Shown here: in pieces, positions 46,801-58,440 of the stretch
How the letters are laid out: each line of letters starts with the position of its first letter
Numbering within the stretch: position 1 is the first letter of the stretch
Source: Girardinichthys multiradiatus
Taxonomy: Eukaryota > Chordata > Actinopteri > Cyprinodontiformes > Goodeidae
Direction: 5' to 3'
Length of the DNA stretch: 64,000 nt
Assembly (NCBI RefSeq): GCF_021462225.1
Contig: NC_061794.1
Span: forward strand, 49,054,914-49,118,913
The notes under the pieces: model-generated
Database searches by the model: none
What the model saw: only the letters and a program-made list of their open reading frames with translations
Told to the model about the DNA's origin: nothing
Made by a program: the position numbers and the translations under genes

Positions 46801-49800
46801 TTAGGCCCTTTATTGATTTATTTCCACATTTATTTTAATGTTGGGAATTAAATTCCAGACTTTCAGAAACTTTAAATTACTAGAGTTAAAAACTGCGTGC
46901 AGTTTTTATTATTTTTTGGCACTAGTGGCCTTTATTTATTTAGACAGGAAAGAGGGGGAGACATTTGGCAAATGTCGCCGGGTCCGGGACTCGAACCCGA
47001 GACTGCTGCTTCGAGGACTGTAGCCTCTGCATATGGTCGCGTGCTTAACCCCTACACCATCAGCGCCACGCCCAACAGCGTGCACTTTTAAGTACGATTT
47101 AGCAGAAATTTGAGTTTTGTTTTTCAGGTTTGATGAACATTTCCACACTTTTTACATGTATCATTATTTATTCATTTTATTTTATAATAAAAGATTTCTA
47201 ACTTAAATAATTACATTTTTTAGTTTAGCTTTTTTTCTTCTTTAAATTTTGTTTATAGCTCTTCATGTTTATATGAAATCTATTCATCATAGAATAGGAG
47301 TAGTTATCTTTACTTAAATAAAATAAATAAATAAAATCAGAGCTGTCATGGCTTTAGTGATGTCACAGTGATGTCACTGTGTGTTCCTGCAGGAGGCGGG
47401 CTCCCAGCAGCTGAAGGCCGACGTGGACCTCGGCTGTAACTTCTACGTTCAGGCACAAGTGTAAGTTCCTGCCTCCATGTACAGCGTACACATGATCCGG
47501 CTGGGATGGACCAGACTGCGGTGACACCAGTACCCTGGGTCATGGCGTCTTGAACAATGTAGATGTGGTTGCCGACCCTTGGTCCTGGTTCTGATTTGTT
47601 CTTCTCTTCTTCTCAGCGACGACTCATCCAGGATCTTTGTGGCTGTCGGATTTGGGTTCTTTGTTGAGATGAACCTTGATGAGGCTCTGCGATTCATCGA
47701 CAGGAAGACGACTCAGCTAACAGCGTAGGTTCATCATCACCGTGACAACAAGGACAGAGGAACCTGGAAATATGCTCAGAATATTCTAGAAAACTCCCAT
47801 GTTAAAATTCATTCATTCATCTTCTATACCACTTATTCCATAGTGGGTCACGGGGGAGCTGGTGCTGATCTCCAGCAGTCTAGGGCAAGAGGTGGACTGT
47901 CTAAGGAACATTACAGAGCGTTCCTTAGGAAAGTTCTGTAATGTTCCTTAGAGCCAGGTGGCTGGATACGTCTGCTGCTGAACCTACTCTTTAACTTGTC
48001 CAGTGGACATGGTGATAGGTGATGAGTTGATTCAGTCTATTGGCATCTTTTGCCTTGACGCTTTGATGCTGTGATACCTTGATACCTTCACCCAGGCCAC
48101 TGCAGCAAAGAAAATGGTAGTCGCCACAACAGACTGATTCAATTCAATTCAAAAATACTTTATTAATCCCAAAGGTAAATTAAATGTTGTTGTAGCTCAT
48201 ATTATGAAGGTTTCTTCAAAGAGTCGTTGTAGATGCTGATGGCTGTGGGCAGGAAGGATCTCCTGTAGCGCTCCGTCTTACAGCAGATCTGAAGAAGCCT
48301 CTGACTGAAGACACTGTTGTTGTAGGACAGTCTCATGAAGAGGATGCTCAGGGTTCTCCATAATGTTCTTCATTTTATGAAGAATCCTTCTTTCCACAAT
48401 GATCTCCAGAGGTTCCAGAGGAGTCCCCAGAACAGAACCAGCCTTCTTTATCAGCTTGTTGAGCTTTTTTAAGTCCCTGGTTCTGATGCTGCTTCCCCAG
48501 CAGATGATGGCAGAAGAGATCATACTCTCCACAACAGACTTATAGAAGATCTGCAGCATCTTGCTGCAAACACCAAAGGACCTAAGCTTCCTCAAGAAGT
48601 ACAGTCTGCTCTGTCCCTTCTTGTAGATGGCTTCACAGTTGCATCTCCACTCTAGTCTGTTGTCCAGGTGAACACCGAGGTATTTATACTCCTCCACCAC
48701 CTCCACTTCTTCTCCCATGATAGAAATAGTTTTTGACTTATTCCTGTTTCTCTTCAAATCTACAATCATCTCCTTTGTTTTAGTCACGTTCAAAATGAGA
48801 TCATTGTTTCCACACCATGCCACAAAGTGGTCCACCACCTTCCTGTACTCAGCTTCTTGTCCATCTCTGATCCACCCCACGACAGCAGAATCATCTGAGT
48901 ATTTCTGCAGATGACAGGAGTCTGTCTTGTCCTGGAAGTCTGAGGTGTACAGAGTGAAAAGGAATGGTGAGAGTACAGTCCCCTGTGGTGCTCCTGTGCT
49001 GCTGACTACCTGGTTAGACTCACAACCCTTCAGTCTCACAAACTGTGGTCTGTTTGTCAGGTAGTCTTTGATCCAGGAGATTGTTGAGGTCTCCACCTGA
49101 GTCTTCTGGAGTTTCTGACAAAGCAAATCAGGTTGGATTGTATTAAATGTTCTGGAGAAATCAAAGAACATGATCCTCACAGTGCTGCTGGCTTTGTCCA
49201 GATGACAGTGGGTTTGTTGAAGCAGGTGCATGATGGCATCTTCAACTCCAACTCCACAGAGATAAGCTAACTGAAGGAGGTCCTGATAGTTTGTTTGCTT
49301 ACTCAGGTGGACCAACAGGAGTCTCTCTAGGACCTTCATTATGTGGGATGTTAGGGCAACAGGTCTATAGTCATTGAGGACTGATGGGTGAGTTTTCTTT
49401 GGTACCGGAACAAGACAGGAGGTCTTCCACAACACCGGTACCTTCTTCTGGGCCAGGCTAAGGTTGAAGAGGTGCTGCAGAATCCCACAGAGCTGCTCTG
49501 CACAGACCTTCAGGACTCTAGGGCTGACATGATCTGGACCTGCAGCCTTATTAAGATTCAGTCTCTCCAGTTGCATCTTCACTTGACTTCTTGAGACACA
49601 CAGGTAGAAGGGGGAAGCAAAGGAAGCATCAGCATCTTCTGATATGGTTGAAGGCAAACATGTAGAAGCAGAAGGTTCTAGGACTGAGGTGTTCTTACTT
49701 TTGAACATTTTAAAAATAAGCACAATATATTTTCCTCTTTTTGCTGTAGATGTCAGAAATCATGTCAGATTTTTTTAAATGCTACTTCTAGATTTTCTGG

Positions 49801-50809
49801 TTCCTTACACAAAGTATCATAAATATAACATTTCAAATATTTTACAATAATGGTGCAAGTTAAATAAAAAAAAATGTGTTGCATTTTTCAGGAATTAGTA
49901 ACTGAATGGACTCTATGTACTCTATAGAGGCTGGGGACTCACGGTTGGACTCTTTCATTACCCAGTCTGAAGACACCGAGATGGTTAAAAAGCTCCGGGC
50001 ACTCCTTTAGAGATAGGGTGAGGAGCTCAGAGTAGAGCTGCTGCTCCTCCACATCGAGAGGAGCCAGTTGAGGTGGCTCTGGCATCTATACCAGATGCCT
50101 CCTGGACGCCTTCCTCGGGAGGTGTTCCAGGCACGTCCCACCTGGAGGAGGCCCAGGACACGCTGGAGGGACTATGTCTCTCGGCTGGCCTGGGAACGCC
50201 TCGGGTTCCCCCTGGAGGAACTGGAGGAGGTGTCTGGAGAGAGGGACGTCTGGGCGTCTCTGCTGAGTCTGCTGCCCCCGCGACCCAGTCCTGGATGAAG
50301 CGGAAGACAACGAGTACGAGTAGTTACTGAATGTCCAACTAAATGTAAATTTCACAGATTTCCGTTCTTGTCGGCTGCTTGTGGTGCTCTTTAGTTGCAG
50401 ATGGAGTTCTGTTGGGTTACCTTGACGTTAGTACTATCCATTCTTACAAATGAGAGATGCTAGTCATGCTAACTCTGTGTCTGTTGTTTTGCAGCTTCAC
50501 TGAGCAGCTCACCCAAGACTCCGCCAAAATAAAAGCCCATATCCGCATGGTGCTGGAGGTCAGTTTCTCCAGAACCCATAACCGACATTAGATCAATTCC
50601 TGCCCGGTTCTGATTACAGTCAGTTCAACTTTTAGAGGAACCACTCTCAGGAGAACCATTGTGTGTGTGCAGTTCCTCATCTCTGTGCAGATGTGGCATC
50701 TGATTGGCTCCTCTCTGCTTCTTCTTCTTCGTCTTCTTCTCCTCAGGGTCTGCGGGAGCTGCAGGGGCTGAGTGACCTCCCTGAGAGCCAGAGAAGAGAT
50801 GTTTTCTAA
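40838..50809 (+). CDS. uxt: UXT, prefoldin-like protein, complete, six exons
   Basis: A small alpha-type prefoldin-like protein of the URI/R2TP prefoldin-like complex; known as a transcription cofactor (androgen receptor, NF-kB) and centrosome-associated protein. Exons: 40838-40926, 46281-46362, 47393-47460, 47617-47724, 50495-50558 and 50747-50809 (TAA), phases 2, 0, 2, 2, 0; 157 aa, the same length as human UXT. Recognisable stretches: [84 protein letters not shown]. The two end helices flank the beta-hairpin, as in alpha prefoldins. All splice sites are standard. Intron 1 (5.35 kb) is almost wholly minisatellite; intron 4 holds an antisense LINE and an RTE fragment. AATAAA signals occur near 51037 and 51211. 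Confidence 0.97.
40962..46247. repeat. 5.3 kb minisatellite, 22-bp unit, in uxt intron 1
   Basis: About 240 tandem copies of a 22-base unit, GACAGAGACATGATGGTCTT plus CA, with GTCAGAGA and ATGATCTT variants and a 25-base form with an extra GAT. Larger blocks are themselves repeated: a block around 41788 recurs 788 bases later, one around 43315 recurs 427 bases later. The last copies near 46100-46240 carry a divergent CAGATAAATGATGATGG form. Confidence 0.97.
46363..46910. other. uxt intron 2, unique part
   Basis: No coding signal or recognised repeat between exon 46281-46362 and the SINE. Confidence 0.4.
46915..47070 (-). mobile_element. tRNA-derived SINE
   Basis: On the minus strand an A-box-like TGGTGTAGGGGTTAAGCACG and a B-box GGTTCGAGTCC are about 45 bases apart, followed by a non-tRNA body. 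The cloverleaf does not close, so this is a SINE and not a tRNA gene. It lies in uxt intron 2. Confidence 0.7.
48135..49725 (-). mobile_element. Rex1/CR1-type LINE, 5'-truncated, long reverse transcriptase frame
   Basis: A continuous 481-codon frame (49723-48278) covers a non-LTR reverse transcriptase: [75 protein letters not shown] and the catalytic [10 protein letters not shown]. The C-terminal part reads [16 protein letters not shown]. The 3' end at 48135-48180 has ATTCAATTCAATTC and TTTATTAATCCCAAAGGTAAA. The endonuclease is missing. No stop interrupts the frame, so this is a young copy. It is antisense in uxt intron 4. Confidence 0.9.
49950..50330 (+). mobile_element. RTE/Rex3-type LINE 3' fragment
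   Basis: Ends in the same C-terminal sequence as 38504-38746: [16 protein letters not shown] and [17 protein letters not shown]. The tail reads AACGAGTACGAGTA. It lies in uxt intron 4. Confidence 0.85.
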
Positions 50810-51429
50810 GCTTTCCACATGAGGAACATTTGCAGAGGTTTCTGCAGGACATTTAATAAACATCTGCTGCTGCTGCTCAGGTCCAATCTGAGGAGGAGGA
50901 AGTATTCCCATCTCTGGACACTGAGTGGAACCAACTTTTCCCCAGATCTGGAAAGAACCCATGTTGCCACATGTGACATCCACTTCCTGTTGTTGCTGCT
51001 CTTGGAGACATTCCTCCATGTTACGGAGACTTTTCAAAATAAAGTTTACTGGAAGGTGTTTTTTCCTCCTCAATGCAGTTTACTGTTCAACTTCTGTGTT
51101 CCAGTAAATCAGCTGAAATATGTGAACATCCTGGACTCTCATCCTTTTCCTAATTTTCTTTTAGTTTTTGTTGTTTTCTGTTTGTTTATTTTTTGTGTTT
51201 TTATTGAACATTTAATAAACAATGTCACATATTGGTTTTGGTTGATTTGTTTTCCCTCAGATTGAATTCAGATCTGTTCGAAAAAGTTCTTCCTTTGTTA
51301 ATCAATAAAAATCTTTTATGAGGCCATTTGTGATCATTTACAAAAAGTTCAGTTTATTTAATACTGACAACGAATGTCATTGTTTACAACACAAATATCT
51401 AGTTTATATCCAGAAACATACAATTAGCA

Positions 51430-52235
51430 CAGATTTATACAGTGTCTTGCAAAAATATTCACCCTAGACTTTTTATCTCGTTGCATTCTAACCTATAATT
51501 TAAATATTTTTAACTCTTATGTGGTTGATCTGCACAAAATAGTCGAAGTTAGTGAAAAATATATAAAAAGAAGAAAAAGCTGATATTGGCAGGTCCATAT
51601 GTATTAAAAGTTCTGCTGCAACCAGTTACCTTGTAAAGTCCCCTAAGTATTGAAACAAAGTCCACCTGTGTGCATTCTAAGAGTCACATGATCTGTCAGT
51701 ATAAACACACCTTCTCTGAAAGGCCCCAGAGGCTGCAGCTCCACCAAGCAGGAGGCATCACACTATGAAGACCAAGGAGCTCTCCTAACAAGTCAGGGAC
51801 AAAGTTGTTGAGAAGGACCAAGTCATGGTGGGGTTATAAAAAACAGCCAGATCTTTGAAGTTCCTCTGCAGCTCCATCATCTTCAGATGGGAAGCACATG
51901 AAACCACAACAAACCTGCCAAGAGAGGGTCGTCCACCAGAACTCTCAGGCTGGGCATTAATCAGAGAAGCAGGTAAACCTGGGGGAGCTGCAGAGTTACA
52001 CAGCAGAAACTGGAGTATCTGTCCAGAGGACCACAAGAAGCCTCCATAGAGCTGGGCTTTATGGAAGAGTGGCCAGAAAAAAGCTATTTGTCATGTTCTG
52101 AGTTTGCCAATAGGCATGTGGGCACTTCCCTAGATGTATGGAGGAAGGAGCTCTGGTCATATGGGACTAAAATTCAACTTTCAGTCACCAAGGACATCAC
52201 CATGTCTGGTGTGTAACAGATTGGATGACTGATTG
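51430..52235 (+). mobile_element. Tc1-like transposon relic
   Basis: Starts CAGTGTCTTGCAAAAATATT, a classic Tc1-like end. It continues with ACCAAGGAGCTCTCCTAACA and CACCATGTCTGG lines in the order of the family. No open transposase. Confidence 0.65.
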
Positions 52236-52239
52236 GTGT

Positions 52240-53095
52240 GTTAAGAGTTTTGGGGTCCTCAGACTTGATACAGCGCTATATGAGAGCAGGCCATTTACCA
52301 TCTGGTACAAACCCAACACATCCCATTGTTGGGACCCCAGCCATAAGTTACAACATGAAGGCCAGTAAGAACTTTTCTGGAACTTTCAAAATAAATCGCA
52401 TTAACCTACTTCCAGCACAGCCAGAAACAGGGAATAACAGCAGTCTTCGTGTGACGTCACTGTCCCAATAAAAACCCCGCTTTTGCAACAGTTTGACCTC
52501 TTCCACGCAGATCCCCAGAGGAACTGGACGGATGGACACAGTGGCTAATGCCTCTTTGCTGGCAAATAGACATAACTTTTCAAACTGGATCCAAGAGTGT
52601 CATACGATCACATGATCATATGCAACAAGTTATGTAGGAATGAACTGCTGTTTGTGTATCCGGTATTCATTCATGAACAAGGTAATTAAGGTAGTGATGT
52701 CAAAATGAGGTTTTTTGAAGCATAGAATCATTTTGAACCATTGTTTCATAAAGTGGTTCACTACCCGAAGCTACATTCAGTTCCCTTGGGTGACATCTAG
52801 TGGCAGTAGTGATTGTTGCACCAAATGGATCCCCGCGAATGTGATGCACCTCTTGTGTAAATAATAGGACTTATGTATGTATATATGCGTGTTGTACATA
52901 TGTGTTTTTAGTAACCTATTAAAAGATTCTGAGTAATTAACTCATGAAAAAATAATAATTTAAAAACAATGTGAACTGTAGGGGGTTACAGATGAAAAAT
53001 AGCCATTAGGCTAATTCTGGCTTCGTAAACTTGAATTGTCATTTGTTTTATGAAATTCCACTGTCCCATTTTAAATAAATAACTAAAAAAAATAA
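52240..53095. other. Spacer with a possible hAT-like relic
   Basis: Around 52670-52860 a GTGATGTCAAAATGAGGTTT line and GTGACATCTAGTGGCAG resemble fragments of old hAT-type repeats. No gene seen. Confidence 0.3.
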
Positions 53096-53100
53096 AAGAA

Positions 53101-53390
53101 GTGAGCATTTTTGATGTGTCATTCATATCCATCCAGGACTTATACAGGTCTAGGGTCAGGAAAAGAGCTGCAAAAATCTCTGCAGACCCCACACACCCTG
53201 CACATAAACTGTTCAGAGTTTTACCTTCAGGTGGCGCTACAGAGACAGTGTCACACTGGACAGAGGCTGGTGTGACCAGGAACTGTTTGGATGGGTGGTC
53301 TAGGTTTGGATACAGAGAAAGGCTGGGAGTCCTTCACTACGAAGTCCACAAGAGCTTCATTAAGCTCTTACTTCCTAGATCCTAAAAACA
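53101..53390 (+). mobile_element. LINE C-terminal fragment
   Basis: Reads DLYRSRVRKRAAKISADPTH then PAHKLFRVLPSGG, the usual C-terminus of L2/Rex1-type LINE proteins. Only this end survives. Confidence 0.6.
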
Positions 53391-53399
53391 ATAACGAAA

Positions 53400-53820
53400 G
53401 AAAATAATTATGACAAGTAACAGTAATATTCCCACACTTGGGAACATTTCCTAGATGGTTGCTCCATGACAGAATAATCCACCAAAACTCCGAATATCCA
53501 AACCGAGATCTGTTCGTAACGTATAATACTGTAGAACAGGGATGTGAACCAGAACTTGATCCATCTTAAAGACACCAGATGTTTGAAACTCCGCCAGTCA
53601 ACTCGAAGCAGTCAGCTGACTCGGTCTGAATGAAGCAGTGAAGTGGTTCACACGTCATCGGTGACGTCACATGAAGCAAGCTCCGCCCCACTGCTTCACC
53701 ATAACAACCCTGTTGAGTTTGAAGGCTCGGTGTTAGAGGTAGGGTTAAAAAAGTTACATGATCAATATCTGATTTTTTAAAATTTAAATAGTGATCTCGT
53801 TTTTGAATTAAGTTCACAAA
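53400..53820. other. Spacer, no gene seen
   Basis: A TGAAGCAGTGAAGTGGTTCA-type stretch near 53620-53700 may be another old DNA repeat. Confidence 0.3.
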
Positions 53821-53824
53821 ACCT

Positions 53825-55589
53825 TGGTGTCGTTTGGTGAGCGGTCAAAAAAGCTTGTGACTTGGAGGGAAGAGCGTGCACGTCCTGAGCGGGTTTAAAA
53901 CGTTATCTGGTGAGTAATTCATTTATTTTAAAGTTGGTTTTGGCATAATCTGGATTGTGAGTGGATCAAGATGGCTAGTTGTAGTGGGGGGCTTTCAGAA
54001 GATGAAAATATGGATATAGGATGATCTATGGTAGAAAATAGAAGAGGGGGGGGAAGATAAAGTTAAAAGGGGACTAAATGTTGGTAAAAAAGCTCTTGAT
54101 GAGGAAGAGTTGAAATAAGAAAGAAAATAATGATGGAAAACTTTAAAATTATATTAAAGTTTAAGGTTGGACAGGATATGGTTGGAATAAGTCCTATCAG
54201 TTTGTCAAATGGATTAAAGAAAGTTGTTGGAGATGTAGAGTTAGTTAAAGTCTTAAGGGATGGAAGCATACTTATCATTTGTAAAAATGCTGAACAAAAT
54301 AATACGGCCCTAAAAATACAAATGGTATGTAAAAGAGAAGTGCTGGAAAGAAAGAGGAGTAAAAGTAATATCAGGGATTCCTGTTGGAGAAAACTTGGAG
54401 GAGCTAAAGAAAATAATAAAACACAGGGATCAAACGATTACAGGCTTTCAGGAGTGGGGAGAAAATGGACAGAACATCTGTACTACTGGATTTCAAAGAT
54501 AAAGTTCTGCCTGATAAGGTGATGATTGGTTATATGAGCTTTAATGTAAGAGCTTATATTCCACCACCTCTCAGATGTTATAAATGTTCAAAATATGGAC
54601 ATATTGCGAACGTTTGTAAAGGGAAACAGACATGTGGTAAATGTGGAGGTGAACATCCTTAGTGGAAATAATCCAGTTAAATGTTGTAACTGTGGAGGAA
54701 GTCATACTGCAGCATATGCAGGGTGCACGGTAAGAAAAGAAGCAGCTGAAATTCAAAAAGTTAAAACTGATAAGAGAATCACTTTGCTGAAGCAGTGAAA
54801 GAGGTAAAAAATAGTGATAATGATCCAAAAGCAAATTTTGAAAGGAAAAGAGGGGAAGACAATAATCAGTGTAATATTACATTGGAAAAATTGATTCCTT
54901 TTCTTGCATATATCATAAATTGCTCAGAACAAGCAAGAACTAAAACTGAGAAAATAAAAATCATTGTAAAGGCAGCTACAAAGTTTTTTAATGTCAAAGA
55001 TTTATCATGGGAAAAAAATTCATGATGAATTCTAATATTATTAGAATTGTATAATAAGGTGTGGGACGAAGTTTTAATTTGTTCAGATTCAAGTAGTGCA
55101 TTAATAAGTATTCTAAAGTTAAATTCAGATTCAAGGCAAGATATTATATTGGATATGATTAACTCAATTTTTAGGATTAAAAATGATGGTTCTCATGTTA
55201 AACTAGTTTGGATTCCTGCCCACATTGGTGTGGTAGGAAATGAGTTGGCTGATAGTTTTGCTAAGAGTGCAGCAAAAAAGGATATGGTTGATTTAAATAT
55301 TAAAATAAGTAAAAATGAGGCAAAGAATATTATTAAAATGTATAAGAAATGGCAAGAACAGTGGGATAGAGGAGGCAATGCTAGATTTTATTACAGCATC
55401 CAAAAAAAGTTGGGGAATTTAGGAAATGTAATAGAAGTAAAAAAGAAGAAGATATTATATCTAGAATAAGGTTTGGACATACTGGATTAAACAGTACTCT
55501 TAAAATAATTAATAAACATAATACAGGTTGTTGTAATTATTGTGGAAAATTAGAAACAGTGCAACATATTTTTTTAGAATGTAATAAGT
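53825..55589 (+). mobile_element. Nimb/I-type LINE with its reverse transcriptase deleted
   Basis: An ATG at 53971 opens a decayed ORF1, which later has zinc knuckles: CYKCSKYGHIANVC near 54578 and CCNCGGSHTAAYAGC near 54685. After about 55047 the sequence jumps to an RNase H domain: EVLICSDSSSALISI and VKLVWIPAHIGVVGNELADS. Endonuclease and reverse transcriptase between them are missing. The frame ends CNKY at 55589, where the Ty3 fragment begins. The body is strongly A-rich on the coding strand. Confidence 0.8.
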
Positions 55590-56626
55590 ATGGCTTCCTG
55601 GACCTCCCTTTCCACCGCCACTCGAGACAAAGACAACCTGACGGTTTCAGGAAGGATAAGCTCCTCTTCACCCGCAGACTGAGATTCTTCAGGCTCTTGA
55701 ATCCGGGATAGGGCGTCAGGTTTGCCATTTTTACTCCCTGGTCTGTAAGATAGGGAGAAATTAAAACGACCAAAAAACAAAGCCCCCCTAGCCTGTCTGG
55801 GGTTTAGCCGTTTTGCTGATTTCAGGTACTCCATGTTCTTATGGTCAGTCCACACCATAAACGGCTCCTTAGTCCCCTCCAGCCAATGTCTCCACTCTGT
55901 CAACGCCAACTTAACAGCCAATAACTCTTTGTTTCCCACGTCGTAAACCCGCTCAGCCTGTGACAGAGTCCTTGAAAAGAAGGCACATGGGTGAACACGA
56001 TCATCCTCACCTCTTTGGCTTAATACAGCTCCGACCCCAGTGCTTGAGGCATCCACCTCCACGGTAAACTGTCTCTCTGGGTCAGGAGACCGTAACACTG
56101 GAGCTGATGTGAAGAGTTCCTTTAACCTATTGAAGGCCTTCTCTGCATCCTTATTCCACACAAATTTCACCTTGGAAGAGGTAAGAGCATTTAGGGGAGT
56201 AGCAACCAGGCTGTAATTTCTAATAAACCTCCTATAGAAGTTTGCGAAGCCCAGAAATCTTTGAAGCTGCTTGCGATCAGTTGGAACAGGCCATTCTAAT
56301 ACGGCCTTAACTTTGGAGGGGTCGACAAGCACTTGATCTGGAGAAATGATGAAGCCTAAAAAGGAAGTGGTAGTTACGTGGAACTCACATTTCTCTGCCT
56401 TGACGAACAACTGGTTTTGGAGAAGATGCAGGAGAACAGCTCTGACATGTTTTCTGTGGGTTCCCAGATCTTGAGAATAAATCAGTATGTCATCAAGATA
56501 AACAAATACGAATTGACCCACCATGTCTCTTAGAACGTCATTGACCAATGACTGAAAAACTGCAGGAGCGTTAGTAAGTCCAAATGGCATGACTGTTGGA
56601 TGGGTGCAAAAACTTGTTATCACTCA
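55589..56626 (-). mobile_element. Ty3/gypsy pol fragment (reverse transcriptase and RNase H)
   Basis: A continuous minus frame (56623-55574). [35 protein letters not shown] with the catalytic [23 protein letters not shown]. RNase [38 protein letters not shown] and [10 protein letters not shown]. It ends before the integrase, and the RT N-terminus is missing. No LTR attached. One end abuts the LINE, the other the retroviral LTR. Confidence 0.92.
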
Positions 56627-56891
56627 TGTAAAAACCTTGGGTTGCAAGGCACCTGCACTATGCCTTCCTCCCTGTGTGTGTGAGATCATTGTTATCTCTG
56701 TGTGAACCAGCCTCCTTTCTTTCTCACACACACACACACACCCTGTCTGAACTGTCTGTTGAACTGTGCATATAAATAAAGAGATAGGGTGTCAAAAACT
56801 TTGTAGTTTCACTGCAAAGTGGGCTACCCTTGTCACAAGTAACTCTGACTGTATCGTTCTTACCTCTGAGTTGACTAAATAATACCTAACA
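56627..56891 (+). repeat. 5' LTR of the endogenous retrovirus
   Basis: Starts TGTAAAAACC and ends CCTAACA (TG…CA). It contains a TATAAATAAAG promoter/poly(A) region near 56771 and a (CA)n tract near 56728. About 265 bases. The right edge is set by the primer site just after it. No matching 3' LTR was seen before 64000. Confidence 0.7.
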
Positions 56892-56896
56892 TTTAT

Positions 56897-56914
56897 TGGT
56901 CCTTCGTAGCCGGA
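56897..56914 (+). promoter_or_regulatory. Primer-binding site, tRNA-Tyr-like
   Basis: TGGTCCTTCGTAGCCGGA is complementary to a tRNA 3' end reading …CGAAGGACCA. This fits vertebrate tRNA-Tyr apart from one extra base in the middle. Confidence 0.5.
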
Positions 56915-57684
56915 TTAATTCAATAACCTTATTTCTCTTTGCTTTAACAGTGACTCTGGGATCCGTGGGGGAAGCCTGACGTCGAGCGAAGCACCGCTGC
57001 ACAGCCTCCATTAGCCGGAGTGGCTGAAAGTCCCGGTGTGTGTGAATTCACACCTGGCCAGTGGGTTATTGCCTTCCTCTGCGCGGGGTGACCCTCACAG
57101 GGTCCAGAGAGTCACCAAGAAGTCAACTCCGAGGTGAGACAGTTTTAAAATACAGTTCATAGGAAAAGTACTTAAAAGTCGTTGGTAGTGCGTCGCCGGT
57201 AAGGACGCTGCATTAGGATGGTTTTATTCCACCGTGAAAGGGATAGTGACAAATTAAGGTAGGGCCCCGCCAAGAAGGGGGCCAAATAAAACGACTAAGG
57301 GTTATTCCCCTGCGAGGGAATAGAATAAGCGCTATAAAAGTAAAAAGAACGGAGTAAATTGAGCTCATAAAATAACACCAAGTTAACTTAGAAAAATTAC
57401 AAGGTACCTGAAACTAACTGTGTGACTGTGTTGTATGTGTATGGAGGACTAAGCATTTTAATAGAATCATAGCAGGATTCTGCTAGTCCTGTGTTTTCTT
57501 TTGCCCAGATTAAAACTACGTACTGGTGACTTTGGAGATTCAGGTCGGATTTCATTCCAGAAAATTAACACCGCTGCGAATTAGTCGCAGTAGAAGGGCG
57601 TGTTAATGTCCTCTCCTTAAAGTCTCATGCCAGTGACCTTTTATCTGGGACATTTATACTATAATTAAACTAACATAAAACATA
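56915..57684 (+). other. Retroviral leader
   Basis: Untranslated region between primer site and gag start. It includes a GGGCCCCGCCAAGAAGGGGGCC hairpin-like stretch near 57263. No frame. Confidence 0.45.
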
Positions 57685-58440
57685 ATGGGGAAGAAACAAA
57701 GTAAACTAATTGACTTAGAAGGGGAGGTAAAGTTTATGGAGAACTATGTAAAAGGAGCAGGTATGATCTGTCATAGATGGAATAAAAAATAAAAAACATG
57801 GGTTTTTGGGCAAATTAGATACAAAGGATGTCTTAAAATTACAAGGGGATCTAAAATTAGAAATAATGAAAACTAAAAAGAGAAAAATAACAAAGAACAA
57901 TGGGGGAAGAACAGAGAAAAAGCTCTGATTTAACAGAAATATGTACACGATGGCATAAAAATATGGATTTTCAGGTCATTTAATTATCACCGAAATCCTA
58001 AAACTACACGGGGATCTTAAACTGGAGATTATGCATTCAAAAGATTCAAGAGACAATAAAAAACCTTGCCAGGTTATAATTTCAAAGGGGACTTTTCAGT
58101 CCCTGAGTGCAGACAGTTGATAAACAGATTAAAACAAAAAGTTTAATTAAAAGAACAACAATAAGAGCAGCTTTTAACTGACATAACCATAATACTGAGG
58201 CCTTAAGAAAAGCACAGGAAAAAACTTTCAGCTTAACTGAAAACAAATAAAGGGGGGCGGACTGCCACCCATTCCAGGTTAGAATACCAAGGTAGCCCCA
58301 AATTATAAAGACTAAGAGGTGGTTTTAGAGGACGTGGTAAAAGAAGTTAAAAGAGGAGGTGACAATGTGGACAACATGGAAACTGTCCAACTGGACAACC
58401 CAGTGAACAATGACTAGAGTTGTTAAAGAAGTAATCTGAG
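57685..58440 (+). pseudogene. Endogenous retrovirus gag remnant
   Basis: Opens MGKKQSKLIDLEGEVKF, with a glycine-2 myristoylation signal as in matrix proteins, and stops after about 35 codons. Further shifted pieces include two versions of a KLQGDLKLEIM / KLHGDLKLEIM motif about 165 bases apart. At the end are a basic glycine-arginine-rich stretch and a degraded CGQHGNC-type zinc knuckle. It cannot make a full Gag. Confidence 0.65.

Noticed and set aside
46970..47060. tRNA gene
   Set aside because: A- and B-box-like sequences are present, but no acceptor stem or cloverleaf forms, and the similarity continues into a SINE body.
50588..51073. 161-codon minus-strand frame over the last uxt exon
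   Set aside because: Antisense shadow of uxt exon 6 and its 3' UTR.
57715..57948. Minus-strand 77-codon hydrophobic frame
   Set aside because: Antisense of the A-rich gag remnant; composition effect only.
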